A stretch of 64,000 nt of DNA from Neopusillimonas aromaticivorans (GTDB taxonomy: Bacteria; Pseudomonadota; Gammaproteobacteria; Burkholderiales; Burkholderiaceae_B), in contig NZ_CP128233.1 in NCBI RefSeq assembly GCF_030344915.1, forward strand, positions 1,116,001 to 1,180,000, in the 5' to 3' direction. Shown here piece by piece: positions 25,847-35,422 of the stretch (its first letter is position 1; each line of letters begins with the position of its first letter). A program made the translations under genes and the position numbers. The notes beneath the pieces were generated by a model. That model saw nothing but the letters and a program-made list of their open reading frames with translations, was not told where the DNA came from and made no database searches.

Positions 25847-26908
25847 ATGCAAACCGACTTTATCTACGAAGCCCTTCCGACTCGCGTTATTTTTGGCGAG
25901 GGCAAGCTCGATCAATTGGCCCCTGAAATTGAGCGCCTGGGTGCCAAACGCGCGCTGGTATTGTCGACCCCGCAGCAGGAAGACTGGGCGCAGCACATTG
26001 CCCAATCACTCGGCCAGGCCAGTGCCGGCGTGTTCGCAGGGGCCACCATGCACACCCCGGTATCGGTCACCGAACAAGCCCTTGAACACGTCAAGGCGTC
26101 AAATGCCGACTGTGTCGTTGCCCTGGGTGGCGGGTCGACCATCGGCCTGGGCAAAGCCATTGCCCTGCGCACTGGCCTGCCCCAGATTGCCGTGCCCACC
26201 ACCTACGCCGGTTCTGAAATGACACCCATTCTGGGGCAAACCGAAAACGGCATCAAAACCACCCAACGTGGTGCCATCATCCAGCCCAAAACCGTCATTT
26301 ACGATGTCAACCTGACCCTGACATTACCCGCAGGCATGTCGGCCACCAGCGGCCTGAATGCCATGGCTCATGCCGTCGAAGCCCTGTACGCCCAAGACCG
26401 CAATCCGGTTATTTCGCTCATGGCCGAAGATGGCATCCGGGCCATGGCCGAGGCACTTCCTGTCATTATCCATTCACCACAAGACAAGGCCGCCCGATTG
26501 CAAGCGCAATACGGCGCCTGGCTGTGCGGCATTTGTCTGGGTTCGGCAGGCATGGCCCTGCATCACAAACTGTGTCATGTGCTGGGCGGGTCATTTGATC
26601 TGCCCCACGCCGAAACTCACGCCGTCATGCTACCCCACACCGCCGCCTACAACGAACCGGCCACCGAGGCACTGTCGCGCGCAGCGCGCGCACTGGGCAC
26701 GGACAACGCCGGGTTGGGCCTGTGGGAATTAGCCAAAAAGGTCAACGCCCCCACCGCCCTGAAAGATATCGGCATGGCTGAGTCCGACCTTGATAAAGCC
26801 CTTGAAATCGCGCTGAAAAACCCCTACTGGAACCCGCGTCCGCTTGAGGCCGACAGCCTGCGCGCCTTGCTGAAACGCGCCTGGGCCGGCGAGGCACCAT
26901 CGGCCTGA
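25847..26908 (+). CDS. maleylacetate reductase
   Basis: 353 residues, intact. Iron-containing-alcohol-dehydrogenase superfamily: ALPTRVIFGEGKLDQLAPEIERLGAKRALVLSTPQQ, CVVALGGGSTIGLGKAIALRTGLPQIAVPTTYAGSEMTPILGQTENG, MSATSGLNAMAHAVEALYA, and ALHHKLCHVLGGSFDLPHAETHAVMLPH, with the His-rich metal region. This combination is that of TfdF/MacA-type maleylacetate reductases, which reduce maleylacetate to 3-oxoadipate with NAD(P)H. It lies 42 bp after the monooxygenase. The intradiol dioxygenase that would make maleylacetate from hydroxyquinol is not in the window. Confidence 0.9.
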   Translation: MQTDFIYEALPTRVIFGEGKLDQLAPEIERLGAKRALVLSTPQQEDWAQHIAQSLGQASAGVFAGATMHTPVSVTEQALEHVKASNADCVVALGGGSTIGLGKAIALRTGLPQIAVPTTYAGSEMTPILGQTENGIKTTQRGAIIQPKTVIYDVNLTLTLPAGMSATSGLNAMAHAVEALYAQDRNPVISLMAEDGIRAMAEALPVIIHSPQDKAARLQAQYGAWLCGICLGSAGMALHHKLCHVLGGSFDLPHAETHAVMLPHTAAYNEPATEALSRAARALGTDNAGLGLWELAKKVNAPTALKDIGMAESDLDKALEIALKNPYWNPRPLEADSLRALLKRAWAGEAPSA

Positions 26909-26916
26909 TCGGGTGG

Positions 26917-26934
26917 AGGGGCGCCAGCCCCTTT
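26917..26934 (+). terminator. possible terminator after maleylacetate reductase
   Basis: AGGGGC (26917-26922), loop GCCA, GCCCCT (26927-26932), then only TT. The stem is strong but the tail weak. Confidence 0.4.
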
Positions 26935-26984
26935 GGTTCGAGCAGCAGCGGACACCACATTAAGGCCGCACAGGACGCCTGAGC

Positions 26985-27035
26985 CGTCCGCGCTATCCTT
27001 CCCCGCCCTGAAGGGCGAGGTTTGCCGTGCAACCG
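26985..27035. repeat. CCCCGCCCT-GA-AGGGCGAGG hairpin, possible IS200/IS605-type end remnant
   Basis: The stem CGCCC/GGGCG with a TGAA loop is centred at 27010, flanked by CCGCGCTATCCTT and TTTGCCGTGCAA. This block resembles the hairpin-bearing ends of IS200/IS605-type elements as I remember them. No transposase or tnpB reading frame is present, so at most it is a solo end or a mobile palindrome. It lies just beyond the rmuC stop and could also act as its terminator. Confidence 0.35.
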
Positions 27036-27036
27036 A

Positions 27037-28412
27037 TCAAACAGGGTCGCTGCGCCCCGCCACAATCAACTCCAGTTTTTCGGTTTCGATGTCGGCATGC
27101 AGCGGCTCGATCTCCGGCAGGGTTTTATTGGCCTTGGCCGACAGCTCATTGAACCGCGCCACCTTGCCGTACAGCCCCTGACGACCGGCCAATGACGTGA
27201 CCGTACGGTTATAGTGATTATTGGCCGCCCCAAGGGTATCGCCCAGTTTTTTAAGGTTTTCGGCCACAACAGCAACCTGGTTGTAAATCTCACCGGCCCG
27301 CGCGCTCAGCTCATGCGCCTGGGCATTGCTGCGCGCGACCATCCACACGTTGGACACCGTCTTCAAGACAGGCAGCAACGTCGTATGCGACACCAGAATG
27401 ACATTGCGCTGGTAGCCATAGTCGAACAGATCCTTACCCGCCTGCAAGGCCTCGATGTAGGCCGACTCGAGCGGCATGAACATCAACACGAAACTCGGGC
27501 TGCTGACACCCGCAAGATTGCTGTAGTCTTTGCGTGAAAGATCATCAATATGATTGCGCACCGCCCGCACATGGGCGGCCATGGCCGCCTCACGCGTCTG
27601 CGCGGTTTCGGCGGCCAGGGCCCTGTCGTAATCCACCAGCGACACCTTGCTGTCAATGATGATGTGCTTGTCATCCGGCAAGCGAATGACAAAATCGGGC
27701 TGACGCAGCTGGCCACCCACCTCGTTCAACCGGGGCTGCGCCTGGTAATGGTCACCCTTGACCAGACCGGCCAACTGCAACGTGCGTTCAAGCTGCATTT
27801 CCCCCAGTTACCCGCTGTTTTCTTATCGCCTTTCAGCGCCTGGGCCAACGTTTGCGCTTCAGCGCTCATGCGCAGGCCCACATCAAGCACCTGCCTGATT
27901 TCAGCCCCCAGCCGTGCCTGGCCCTGCACCGACGCATCATGCACCTGATTGATACGCGACTGAAACGCCTGGATCTGCTCACGAAACGGGGTTAGCAGGG
28001 CATCCAGTGATGTCTGGCTGCTCTGGGCGAACGACTTGCCTTTTTCTTCCAGAATGCGATTGGCCAGATGATGAAATTCCATGCGCAACTGCTCGCGGGA
28101 ATGATCCAGCGCGGTTTGCAAAGCATCAAGCCCGGCCTCTTTTTCATCGTGAGCCGCTTGGAGCCGCGTAAACTGGCGATCAAGGTCGGCAAAACGCAAC
28201 TGGCTGGCCGCCAGTTCACGCTCTTTATCGACTACCGTGTCACGCGCCTCGTCGAGCCGTTCACGCAAGCCGTGGGCTTCGGCATCAAGTCGGGCCACAA
28301 CCCCGCGAAAGTAAAGGGCCGCCAGCACAAGGCCCAGCACGACACCGCCCAGCACTAATGCAAGGGCGGTAACGTTGGGCAGTGCCTGGGTAAAACTGAA
28401 CAAACCGGTCAC
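27037..28412 (-). CDS. rmuC: DNA recombination protein RmuC (one frameshift)
   Basis: ~458 residues. N-terminal membrane helix (VTALALVLGGVVLGLVLAALYF), then a long coiled coil (~residues 35-200, RLDEARDTVVDKERELAASQLRFADLDRQF...), and the RmuC domain: FVIRLPDDKHIIIDSKVSLVDYDRAL (restriction-nuclease-like D-xK motif), FVLMFMPLESAYIEAL, VILVSHTTLLPVLKTV. RmuC limits recombination at short inverted repeats. One G missing from the GGGGG run near 27797 splits the gene; NWGEMQLERTLQLAGL is the restored junction. It abuts panB, whose stop is directly before the rmuC start. Confidence 0.92.
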
Positions 28413-29243
28413 TCAGCCCTGGTTTTTCTTGACGCCGAAACAGTGATCCAGCGTGGGAAAACTGCCATCACGAACACTGTCTGCATACTGAGCCGCAGCA
28501 TCGCGAATGACCGAAGCGGCATCGCCAAAACGCTTGGCAAATTTTGGGATACGGTCGCCGCTAAGGCCCAGGATGTCTTCCGTGACCAGAATCTGGCCAT
28601 CGCACCCCGGCGACGCCCCGATCCCGATGGTAGGGATGGACAGCGCTTCGGTAATACGCCGGGCCAGCGCCTCGGCCACCCCTTCAAGCACGACCCCGAA
28701 CGCACCCGCTTCCTGATGCGCCAGGGCATCCTGGAAAATGCGCTCGGCCGCTTCATCGGTAAGGCCCTGTGCCTTGAAGCCACCCATGGTGTTGACATAT
28801 TGCGGCATCAGACCCACGTGAGCCAGTACCGGCACACCCCGGTCAACCAGAAAACGGGTGGTCGGTGCCATGACGGCACCACCTTCAAGCTTGACGCCAT
28901 CGGCACCACTGAGCGACAGCAGGCGTGCCGCACTTTGAAACGCCTGCGCCGGAGATTCCTGATAACTGCCAAACGGCATGTCAACAATAATGCAGGCCCG
29001 CTGCGTTGCCCGGACAACCGCTGCCGCGTGCGCCGCCATTTGGTCAACCGTAATCGACAAGGTATCTGGCAAGGCATACCCCACCATGGCGGTGGAGTCG
29101 CCGATCAGGATCATGTCCTGGCTTTCATCCAGCAGTCGGGCAATCGGCGCAATATAGGCGGTCAGCGACGCGATTTTCTTTTGACCCTTATAGGCCATAA
29201 GCTGGGGAACACTGATACGCTTGACCTCGGAATGTATGCTCAC
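28413..29243 (-). CDS. panB: 3-methyl-2-oxobutanoate hydroxymethyltransferase
   Basis: 276 residues, intact. It transfers a hydroxymethyl group from methylene-tetrahydrofolate to 2-oxoisovalerate, giving ketopantoate for pantothenate/CoA synthesis. TIM-barrel motifs are IASLTAYIAPIARLLDESQDMILIGDSTAMVGY (an Asp that binds Mg), DMPFGSYQESPAQAF, VKLEGG, HVGLMPQYVNTMGGFKAQG, FGVVLEGVAEALARRITEAL, and IPTIGIGASPGCDGQILVTEDILGL (the catalytic Glu region reads VLEGV). No panC is adjacent. rmuC follows with its start directly against the panB stop. Confidence 0.95.
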   Translation of the reverse strand: MSIHSEVKRISVPQLMAYKGQKKIASLTAYIAPIARLLDESQDMILIGDSTAMVGYALPDTLSITVDQMAAHAAAVVRATQRACIIVDMPFGSYQESPAQAFQSAARLLSLSGADGVKLEGGAVMAPTTRFLVDRGVPVLAHVGLMPQYVNTMGGFKAQGLTDEAAERIFQDALAHQEAGAFGVVLEGVAEALARRITEALSIPTIGIGASPGCDGQILVTEDILGLSGDRIPKFAKRFGDAASVIRDAAAQYADSVRDGSFPTLDHCFGVKKNQG

Positions 29244-29287
29244 GGGAAACTCCTGAAAATTCTTGCCCTGTATTGTAGGGCAGGGTA

Positions 29288-30737
29288 CTACTGACGCGCC
29301 CGTTGTTCGGTTTCACGTTTGGCGGCCACAACACGAGCCATGACAAAAAATGCAATGGCGGGGGGAATGGCAAACAGCACAAACAAGGCGCTAGATGCGC
29401 TGACCGCGCCTTGCACACCCCGGGGTTCGTCATGCCGGCCGCATTGACAATCATGCCGGCCAACGTGGAACCCAGAGCCAGCGCATACAGCTGGATGGTG
29501 ATCATGGCCGACGAGGCAATGCTTTCTTGCCCGGACGGCGCACTGCGAAACACCTGTGCCAGCAAATGTGGCCAGCACATGCCGATACCCAGCCCCACAC
29601 CGGCCATGCACACCACCAGCGCCCAGACCCAGACCGAGTCCATCACCCCCAGCCAGGGCACCAGGGCAAACAAGCCAAGCAGTGACACCGCCGAAACGGC
29701 AGGGCCGCTGCGCATCAGCACACGTGCTGTTTTCGACTCGCGCCCCGAGCTGGAAATCGAGCCTGCGGTCCAGCCCAGCGACATCAATGCCGTCATGTAG
29801 CCTGCGGGCAAGGGTTCGAACCCGTGAATGGTTTGCAAAAAGTACGGGATGAAAATTTCCACGGTAATTGCCGTGCTCATGAGCCCCACACACGCATAGA
29901 TGCTGCCCATCGCCTGGCGCACCGACCACGCCCCATCGGGCAACCAGCGTACCGTACCCGGCCGCTGGTCAAGACGGGACACATAAAGAGCCACCGCCAG
30001 CCCTGCCACAATACCCAGCGCATTCCAGTACACCGCCGTTGACAGGCTACCGGCCGAGACAACCAGCACCGACAAGACAATCAGGGCCACCTTGCCTACC
30101 GGCACGTTCACTTTCTGGCGCGGCGCCTCGGCATTGCTGACGGTATTTTCGTTGATTTCGCGAATGACCAGCCAGGCCAGGCCGGCAGCCACCGGCAAAA
30201 TGGCCCCGAACGCCCAGCGCCAATGCCCCGATTGTGCAAACACGCCGCCAATGGCCGGCCCGCTCAGCGTGGCCACCCCCACATACTGGACGTAAGACCC
30301 ATGGCCCGGGTCCAGAGCCGTTCGGGGAAAACCACCCGGATTGATGAATAGCACAGGCCCAGCAGCAACCCGCCACCCAAGCCTTGCAGCGTTCGGCCAA
30401 ACAGCATCCAGCCCATTGACGGCGCCAGGGCACACACCGTTGACGCCACTGAAAACAGAGCGATGGCCATCAAAAAGGCGCGTTTCAGCCCAAGCGCATC
30501 GAACGCCTTGGCCGACAGCGCCGACGCCATAATCGAGGCGGCAACAAACAGCGTCATGTTCCAGGCGTAATACTCAAGGCCGCCGATATCGCGCACGACC
30601 GACGGCAAAATGGTCGTCGCGATATAGACATTGACCGCATGCAAGGCAACGCCACCGGCCACCGCCAGCGAACGCAGACCATTACGGCCGGACAGCAGCT
30701 CACCCCACGATGCGGGTGTTACCGGATGCTGACTCAT
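29288..30737 (-). CDS. MFS multidrug-type transporter (two frameshifts)
   Basis: ~483 residues in three frames. N-terminal half: NVYIATTILPSVVRDIGGLEYYAWNMTLFVAASIMASALSAKAFDALGLKRAFLMAIALFSVAS and GRTLQGLGGGLLLGLCYSSIRVVFPERLW, resembling the DHA2-type (14-helix drug/H+ antiporter) signature; a matching second half includes AYVGLMSTAITVEIFIPYFLQTIHGF and IGMCWPHLLAQVF. Breaks near 30290 (between TSSMWG and VATLSGPAIGG) and 29425 (CCCCGGGG). The start overlaps the stop of the LOG gene by 4 bp (30734-30737), so they are translationally coupled. Substrate unknown. Confidence 0.82.
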
Positions 30738-31626
30738 ACAACCTCTTGGGGATATAACCGACAGGTATCGCAGTCGGGATAAAAGCGCTCGATAATCGCC
30801 ATGACTTCTTCGGCCGTTTCAACCACGCTGACCAGATCACGGTCATCCGCTGAAATCATGCCCTCTTCCACAAGAAAATCAAAGTCAACCAATCGCGACC
30901 AGAATGACTTGCCCACCAGCACAATGGGCATCCGCGCCATTTTTTGAGTTTGGACCAGCGTCAACGCCTCAAACAACTCGTCCAGCGTACCAAAGCCACC
31001 CGGAAACGCCACCAGCGCCCGGGCGCGCATCATAAAATGCATTTTACGCAGGGCAAAATAGTTGAAATGAAAACATAAGGCCGGGCTGATGTAGGGGTTG
31101 GGCTCTTGCTCGTGCGGCAAGGTAATGTTCAACCCGACACTTAATGCATCGGCATCGAAGGCGCCACGGTTACCGGCCTCCATAATGCCCGGACCTCCGC
31201 CGGTCACCACCACGAACCGGCATGGGCTGCCGGACTGGAATCGTTGTGACACGATGCGGGAAAAACGACGCGCCTCTTCGTAATAGTGCGCATAGTGGAC
31301 CTGACGGCTGGCCCGGGCCAGTGCTTGCCGCGCCTGCGGGTCTTCAGGGTGACGCGCCGCGCGCTCGGTGGCGGTACGCAGCGCGGCCTGGGCCTGTTCA
31401 GCCGGCAAAATGCGTGCGCTGCCAAAGACCACAATGGTCGACTCAATATGATTGCGACGCAGGTACTCCTCGGGCTTCAAAGCTCAAGCTGAAGCCGGAC
31501 CGGCCGCAAATCTTCAGCCTGCATGAACTCGGCATCTTTATAGGCCACCTGATACGACGGGCTTTCACACAACGTACGTTTCATTTGCTGGAGCTGTTCG
31601 GGGGTCAGGGCGTCACTGGGTTTCAT
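30734..31626 (-). CDS. LOG-family nucleotide phosphoribohydrolase (one frameshift)
   Basis: ~297 residues. LOG proteins (often mislabelled lysine decarboxylases) release bases from nucleoside 5'-monophosphates. Motifs are VVTGGGPGIMEAGNRGAFDADALSVGLNITLP and the signature ALVAFPGGFGTLDELFEALTLVQT. The apparent start at 31480 lacks the normal N-terminal extension. Upstream in another frame lies MKPSDALTPEQLQQMKRTLC...LRPVRLQLEL, and adding one T to the TTT run near 31480 joins them as LELLKPEEYLRRNHIESTIVVFGSARI, so I start at ATG 31626. Confidence 0.85.
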
Positions 31627-31708
31627 GGAATACGGTTCTGCAAAAAGTAAAATCAGACATCAAAAAAGACAGGTACCAACCCGGAGAAACGAGGTCGGAC
31701 ACGCATCT

Positions 31709-32655
31709 TCAGGCCAGCGTTTTTTCAAGCCGGTCGAGGGTTTCGTAGGCAGGCAGAACCCGGGCCAGGCTGGCGCGAGGCTCGCGCCCCGAGACGATAC
31801 ATTCAAAGAAATCGCGGTCTTGCAGCTCGATGCCATTCAGGGAAACATCGACGCCAGACAGGTCAACCGGTTGGCCATCGCCGTCAAGCAGCTCATCGTA
31901 ACGCGCAATGTACGTGCCGCTATCACAGATGTACCGGAAAAACGTGCCCTGCAGGCCCTGGTTGTTGAACGAGAGTGTCAGCGAACACAAGGCACCGTCA
32001 GGCGAGCGCATCTGCACCGACATATCCAGCGCGATGCCCAGGTCTGGATGAATCGGCCCTTGCATGGCATGCACCTGCGCAGCCGTTTGACCGGTCTGGT
32101 ACTGAAAAAGATCGACCGTATGGCAGGCATGATGCCACAATAAATGATCCGTCCAGCTGCGCGGCTGCCCGGCCAGATTGATGTTGGTGCGCCGAAAAAG
32201 AACGTTTGCACATCCAGATGCTGCAACCGAAGCTGACCCGACGCAATGCGCTGGTGAATCCATTGATGCCCGGGGTTATAACGGCGGGTATGGCCCGCCA
32301 TGGCGATTAGCCCGCTGCGCCGCTGCGCCGCCAGAAGGGCACGGGCATCGGCCAGGTTGTCTGCCATGGGAATTTCCACCTGCACATGCTTGCCCGCCTC
32401 AAGGCACGCCATTGCCTGTGCCGCATGAACCGGGGTCGGTGAACACACGATCACGGCATCCAGCCCCGGAAGGGCCAGCGCCTCGTCAAGGCGCAACGTC
32501 GCATGGCCGACCCCATACTGGTCGGCCAATGCCTGAACCTGGTCAAGGTTACGCCCGCCGACCAGCGATATGACCTCCACACCCTGAATGGCCGCAATCG
32601 CCTGAAGATGCTTTTGTCCGAAGGCACCCGCGCCCGCAACACACACGTTCATCAT
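31709..32655 (-). CDS. ligC: Gfo/Idh/MocA dehydrogenase, LigC-like (4-carboxy-2-hydroxymuconate semialdehyde DH; one frameshift)
   Basis: ~315 residues. Rossmann start MNVCVAGAGAFGQKHLQAIAAI, then VIVCSPTPVHAAQAMACLEAGKHVQVEIPMAD, GHTRRYNPGHQWIHQRI, and after a repaired T run near 32200 FRRTNINLAGQPRSWTDHLLWHHACHTVDLF, QGPIHPDLGIALDMSVQM, FRYICDSGTYIARYDEL, DVSLNGIELQDRDFFE. The QVEIP, SWTDHLLWHHAxHTVDLF and NGIELQDR stretches match what I know of LigC/PmdC, the enzyme that oxidises the protocatechuate 4,5-cleavage product to 2-pyrone-4,6-dicarboxylate. None of the other lig/pmd genes are in the window, so the physiological substrate is open. Confidence 0.7.
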
Positions 32656-32788
32656 CACCCCTGTTACCCGTATTCGGGACAACCCTCGCCCCGCAATTCA
32701 TGCCAATGAAAAACAAATCTGCTTTAATAAACATTCTGCGGCTAGAACAAAAACGTCAATTCACAGCCCCAACAAGCGGACACTCATC

Positions 32789-34417
32789 ATGCAAAATCTA
32801 AAAATCGGAACGCGGCTTATTTTAAGCTTCGCCATCATGCTGGTCTTTATTGCCATTATTGCCGGTGTTGGCATATGGCGAACCCAGGCTTCAGACAACA
32901 ACACCACCGAACTGACCCAGCTGCGTCTGACCAACGAACGCATCACCAGCGAATGGAGCAAACTGACGGCCCTTAACGCGGTCAGAACCATTGCCAATGC
33001 CCGCATCACCGACCCAAACACCATCAAATACTTTGAAGACCAGATGAAGGCGACCAGCGCCGAAATCACCAAGCTTCAAAACACGCTCAAAGACCGTCTC
33101 ACCGAGCCTGAAGGCAAACGTCTCTATGCGGTCATCCAGGAACGGCGCGCCGAATATGTCGGCAAGCGCACCGCCGCCCTCGAACAGCGCAAAGCCGGCA
33201 ACGAAGCCGCTGCCCGCGCGTTTTACGATAACGAGCTTGAAGGTCTGCTGGACCGCTACTCTGCCAGCATCAACGATCTGCTCGAATTCCAGAAAACCCT
33301 GATCAACACCAAAGCCGACACCCTGCACAATGACAACATCCTGGGGCTGAACATTCTTATTGGCGTGGCTGTCGTGTCGTTGGCCCTGGGCCTGTTGCTG
33401 GCGTGGATGATCACCCGCTCCATCACTGCACCGCTCAGCACGGCCGTGTCCTTTGCCGAAAAGGTATCGCAACGCGACCTGAGCAGCCAGCTTAAAGTTT
33501 CCGGCAAAGACGAAATCGCCGCGCTTATGACAGCCCTGCAGCGCATGAACGCGAACCTGCTGAGTGTCATCCGTGAGGTCAAGCAAGGGGCTGATTCAAT
33601 CGCTACCGCTTCGGGCCAGATCGCCGCCGGCAACCTTGACCTGTCCTCCCGTACCGAAGAGCAGGCCAGCTCATTGGCAGAAACCGCCGCCACCATGGAA
33701 GAACTCACCACCACCGTCAAGCAAAATGCCGACAATGCCCGGCAGGCCAACGGCCTGGCCGAGTCGGCTGCATCGGTGGCCACGCGCAGCGGCGAGGTGG
33801 TGTCCAAGGTGGTTCATACCATGGGGGCCATCAACACCTCATCGAAACAGATCGTTGACATCATCAGCGTAATCGACAGCATCGCCTTCCAGACCAACAT
33901 CCTGGCGCTCAACGCCGCCGTCGAGGCGGCGCGGGCAGGCGAACAAGGCAAGGGCTTTGCAGTGGTGGCGTCGGAAGTCCGCACACTGGCCCAGCGCAGC
34001 GCCCAGGCCGCCAAAGAAATCAAGGGCCTGATCGACAAATCCGTTTCCATCACCGAGGAAGGCAACCGGCTGGTTTCAGAAGCGGGTCAAACCATGGAAG
34101 AAACCGTCACCAGTATCCGTCGCGTCACCGACATCATGGGTGAAATCACCGCCGCCAGTCAGGAGCAAAGCATCGGTATCGACCAGATCAACCAGGCCGT
34201 ATCGCAAATGGATCAGGTCACGCAACAAAATGCAGCGCTGGTACAAGAAGCGTCAGCAGCCTCTGACAGCATGCAAGACCAGGCGCGCCACATGGCCGAA
34301 CTGGTCGCCACCTTCCGGATCAGTGACGACGTGCGCGAAATCGACATCACGCCACGCACACCGCGCAGCCGCACAGAACATCAATCCCTTGGGGAAAACC
34401 GGCATTTGCTCTCGTAA
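32789..34417 (+). CDS. methyl-accepting chemotaxis protein, Tar-like topology
   Basis: 542 residues, intact. First membrane helix ~12-30 (LILSFAIMLVFIAIIAGVGIW), periplasmic four-helix-bundle sensor domain ~31-188 (LTNERITSEWSKLTALNAVRTIANARI, the 4HB_MCP pattern), second helix ~189-210, HAMP (ITRSITAPLSTAVSFAEKVSQRDL), then the signalling hairpin FQTNILALNAAVEAARAGEQGKGFAVVASEVRTLAQRSAQAAKEI that binds CheA/CheW. No NWETF-like CheR tether at the C-terminus. Ligand unknown. Transcription ends at a strong hairpin 38 bp downstream. No che genes are nearby. Confidence 0.93.
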   Translation: MQNLKIGTRLILSFAIMLVFIAIIAGVGIWRTQASDNNTTELTQLRLTNERITSEWSKLTALNAVRTIANARITDPNTIKYFEDQMKATSAEITKLQNTLKDRLTEPEGKRLYAVIQERRAEYVGKRTAALEQRKAGNEAAARAFYDNELEGLLDRYSASINDLLEFQKTLINTKADTLHNDNILGLNILIGVAVVSLALGLLLAWMITRSITAPLSTAVSFAEKVSQRDLSSQLKVSGKDEIAALMTALQRMNANLLSVIREVKQGADSIATASGQIAAGNLDLSSRTEEQASSLAETAATMEELTTTVKQNADNARQANGLAESAASVATRSGEVVSKVVHTMGAINTSSKQIVDIISVIDSIAFQTNILALNAAVEAARAGEQGKGFAVVASEVRTLAQRSAQAAKEIKGLIDKSVSITEEGNRLVSEAGQTMEETVTSIRRVTDIMGEITAASQEQSIGIDQINQAVSQMDQVTQQNAALVQEASAASDSMQDQARHMAELVATFRISDDVREIDITPRTPRSRTEHQSLGENRHLLS

Positions 34418-34454
34418 TTTCTGTCAGCAAGCACCGCCCGGTCACGACAAAACG

Positions 34455-34482
34455 ACGGGCCGACACAACAGTGTCGGCCCGT
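34455..34482 (+). terminator. strong hairpin after chemoreceptor gene
   Basis: ACGGGCCGACAC (34455-34466), loop AACA, GTGTCGGCCCGT (34471-34482): 12-bp perfect stem followed by TTTGC. Confidence 0.75.
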
Positions 34483-34654
34483 TTGCATTCAGTAGTAGAC
34501 AAAGCCAAAAAATACAATTACATTGCCCGTAGAGATTTTTCAAGTTCGTTGTATTTAAGTTTAAACAGCCCGTCTTTTTGCTCGAGTCGCCGTTCCTTGA
34601 ATAAGTCTTGCCCCAGGGCGTATTGCCCTACGTTATTTTTAAGGAATCCTGCTC

Positions 34655-34864
34655 ATGACTACGCAGACCGGTATTGTTAAATGGTTCAACAACGAAAAAG
34701 GCTTCGGCTTCATCACTCCTGATGCTGGCGGCAAAGACCTGTTCGCACACCACACCGACATCGTCGGCACTGGCTACAAATCCCTGAACGAAAACCAGCG
34801 CGTTTCTTTCGAAACCGCTGACAGCCCCAAAGGCCCTCAGGCTAAAAACATTCAGGCTGCCTGA
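34655..34864 (+). CDS. cspA: cold-shock domain protein (CspA family)
   Basis: 69 residues, an OB-fold single-stranded nucleic-acid-binding protein. RNP1 KGFGFITPD and RNP2 DLFAHHTDI are both present; residues 3-12 (TQTGIVKWFN) form the usual first strand. The RNP2 has His-His where many homologs have VHFS. AAGGA precedes ATG by ~9 bp. The 170-nt AT-rich stretch upstream (34483-34654) is a plausible long 5' leader like those of cold-inducible csp genes, but I see no defined thermosensor fold. Two hairpins follow the stop. Confidence 0.93.
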   Translation: MTTQTGIVKWFNNEKGFGFITPDAGGKDLFAHHTDIVGTGYKSLNENQRVSFETADSPKGPQAKNIQAA

Positions 34865-34880
34865 TTGTTCGTTGCCAGTC

Positions 34881-34898
34881 ACCTGTCGCAAGACAGGT
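34881..34898 (+). other. GCAA-tetraloop hairpin in csp 3' region
   Basis: ACCTGTC (34881-34887), GNRA-type loop GCAA, GACAGGT (34892-34898). It lies between the csp stop and its terminator and may protect the 3' end of the mRNA. Confidence 0.5.
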
Positions 34899-34905
34899 TG
34901 CACTG

Positions 34906-34933
34906 AAAAACCCCGGTTCGCCGGGGTTTTTTT
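34906..34933. terminator. rho-independent terminator, csp gene (bidirectional)
   Basis: AAAAACCCCGG, loop TTCG, CCGGGGTTTTTTT: a UUCG-type tetraloop stem with T tract on the plus side and, read in reverse, on the minus side. It serves the csp gene and the convergent NTF2-like gene ending at 34956. Confidence 0.92.
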
Positions 34934-34955
34934 ATGGGTCGCCAGCGCTGCGACC

Positions 34956-35422
34956 TCATGAAGGTACTGGCGTTGCCAAACGCCGCTTCAACAACCGCAT
35001 GACACTGCCCAGCACAGGCACCTTTTCATATAGTTCTTCGGCGGCGTCCCAGTAGTCACGATGCACGGCAACACGGCCGTCTGACGCCCATTGCACATGG
35101 GTAGCGCCATGAATTTCCCAACCGCGCACCTGCTTGCCGCTGCGGGTATGAAAATAAAGCGTCCAGGTCAGGAAGCCTTGTACGTCATCACCCGAAACAC
35201 TGTGCACGACGAACCGGGGTTTTCAAGCGTGTCGAACATGTGCTGAAAAATGGCCCGGATTGCCGAAGTGCCGGTAACGTTGTTGAACGGATCTTTAAAA
35301 CGGGCGTCAGGGGCATAGTAAGCGGACAACTGATCCAGCATTTGCGGCGTCAGCGCCTCATAGAAGGCCGCCAGACGCGCCGCCGGATTCACGGCAGATG
35401 ATGGCATCAGGGGTGGTGTCAT
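34956..35422 (-). CDS. NTF2-like (SnoaL-fold) protein, last gene of the lipid/light cluster (one frameshift)
   Basis: ~154 residues. First frame: RLAAFYEALTPQMLDQLSAYYAPDARFKDPFNNVTGTSAIRAIFQHMFDTLENP. A C missing from the CCCC run near 35215 moves to RFVVHSVSGDDVQGFLTWTLYFHTRSGKQVRGWEIHGATHVQWASDGRVAVHRDYWDAAEELYEKVPVLGSVMRLLKRRL. This is the NTF2-like fold seen beside CFA-synthase-like genes in light- or singlet-oxygen-induced clusters. No known reaction. The start overlaps the SDR stop by 4 bp, indicating coupled translation. Confidence 0.78.

Noticed and set aside
28443..29294. 283-codon plus-strand frame
   Set aside because: Antisense to intact panB.
34483..34654. RNA thermometer/cold-shock leader for the csp gene
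   Set aside because: The stretch is AT-rich and long enough, but I could not identify a specific conserved cold box or alternative structure, so it is only mentioned as a possibility.
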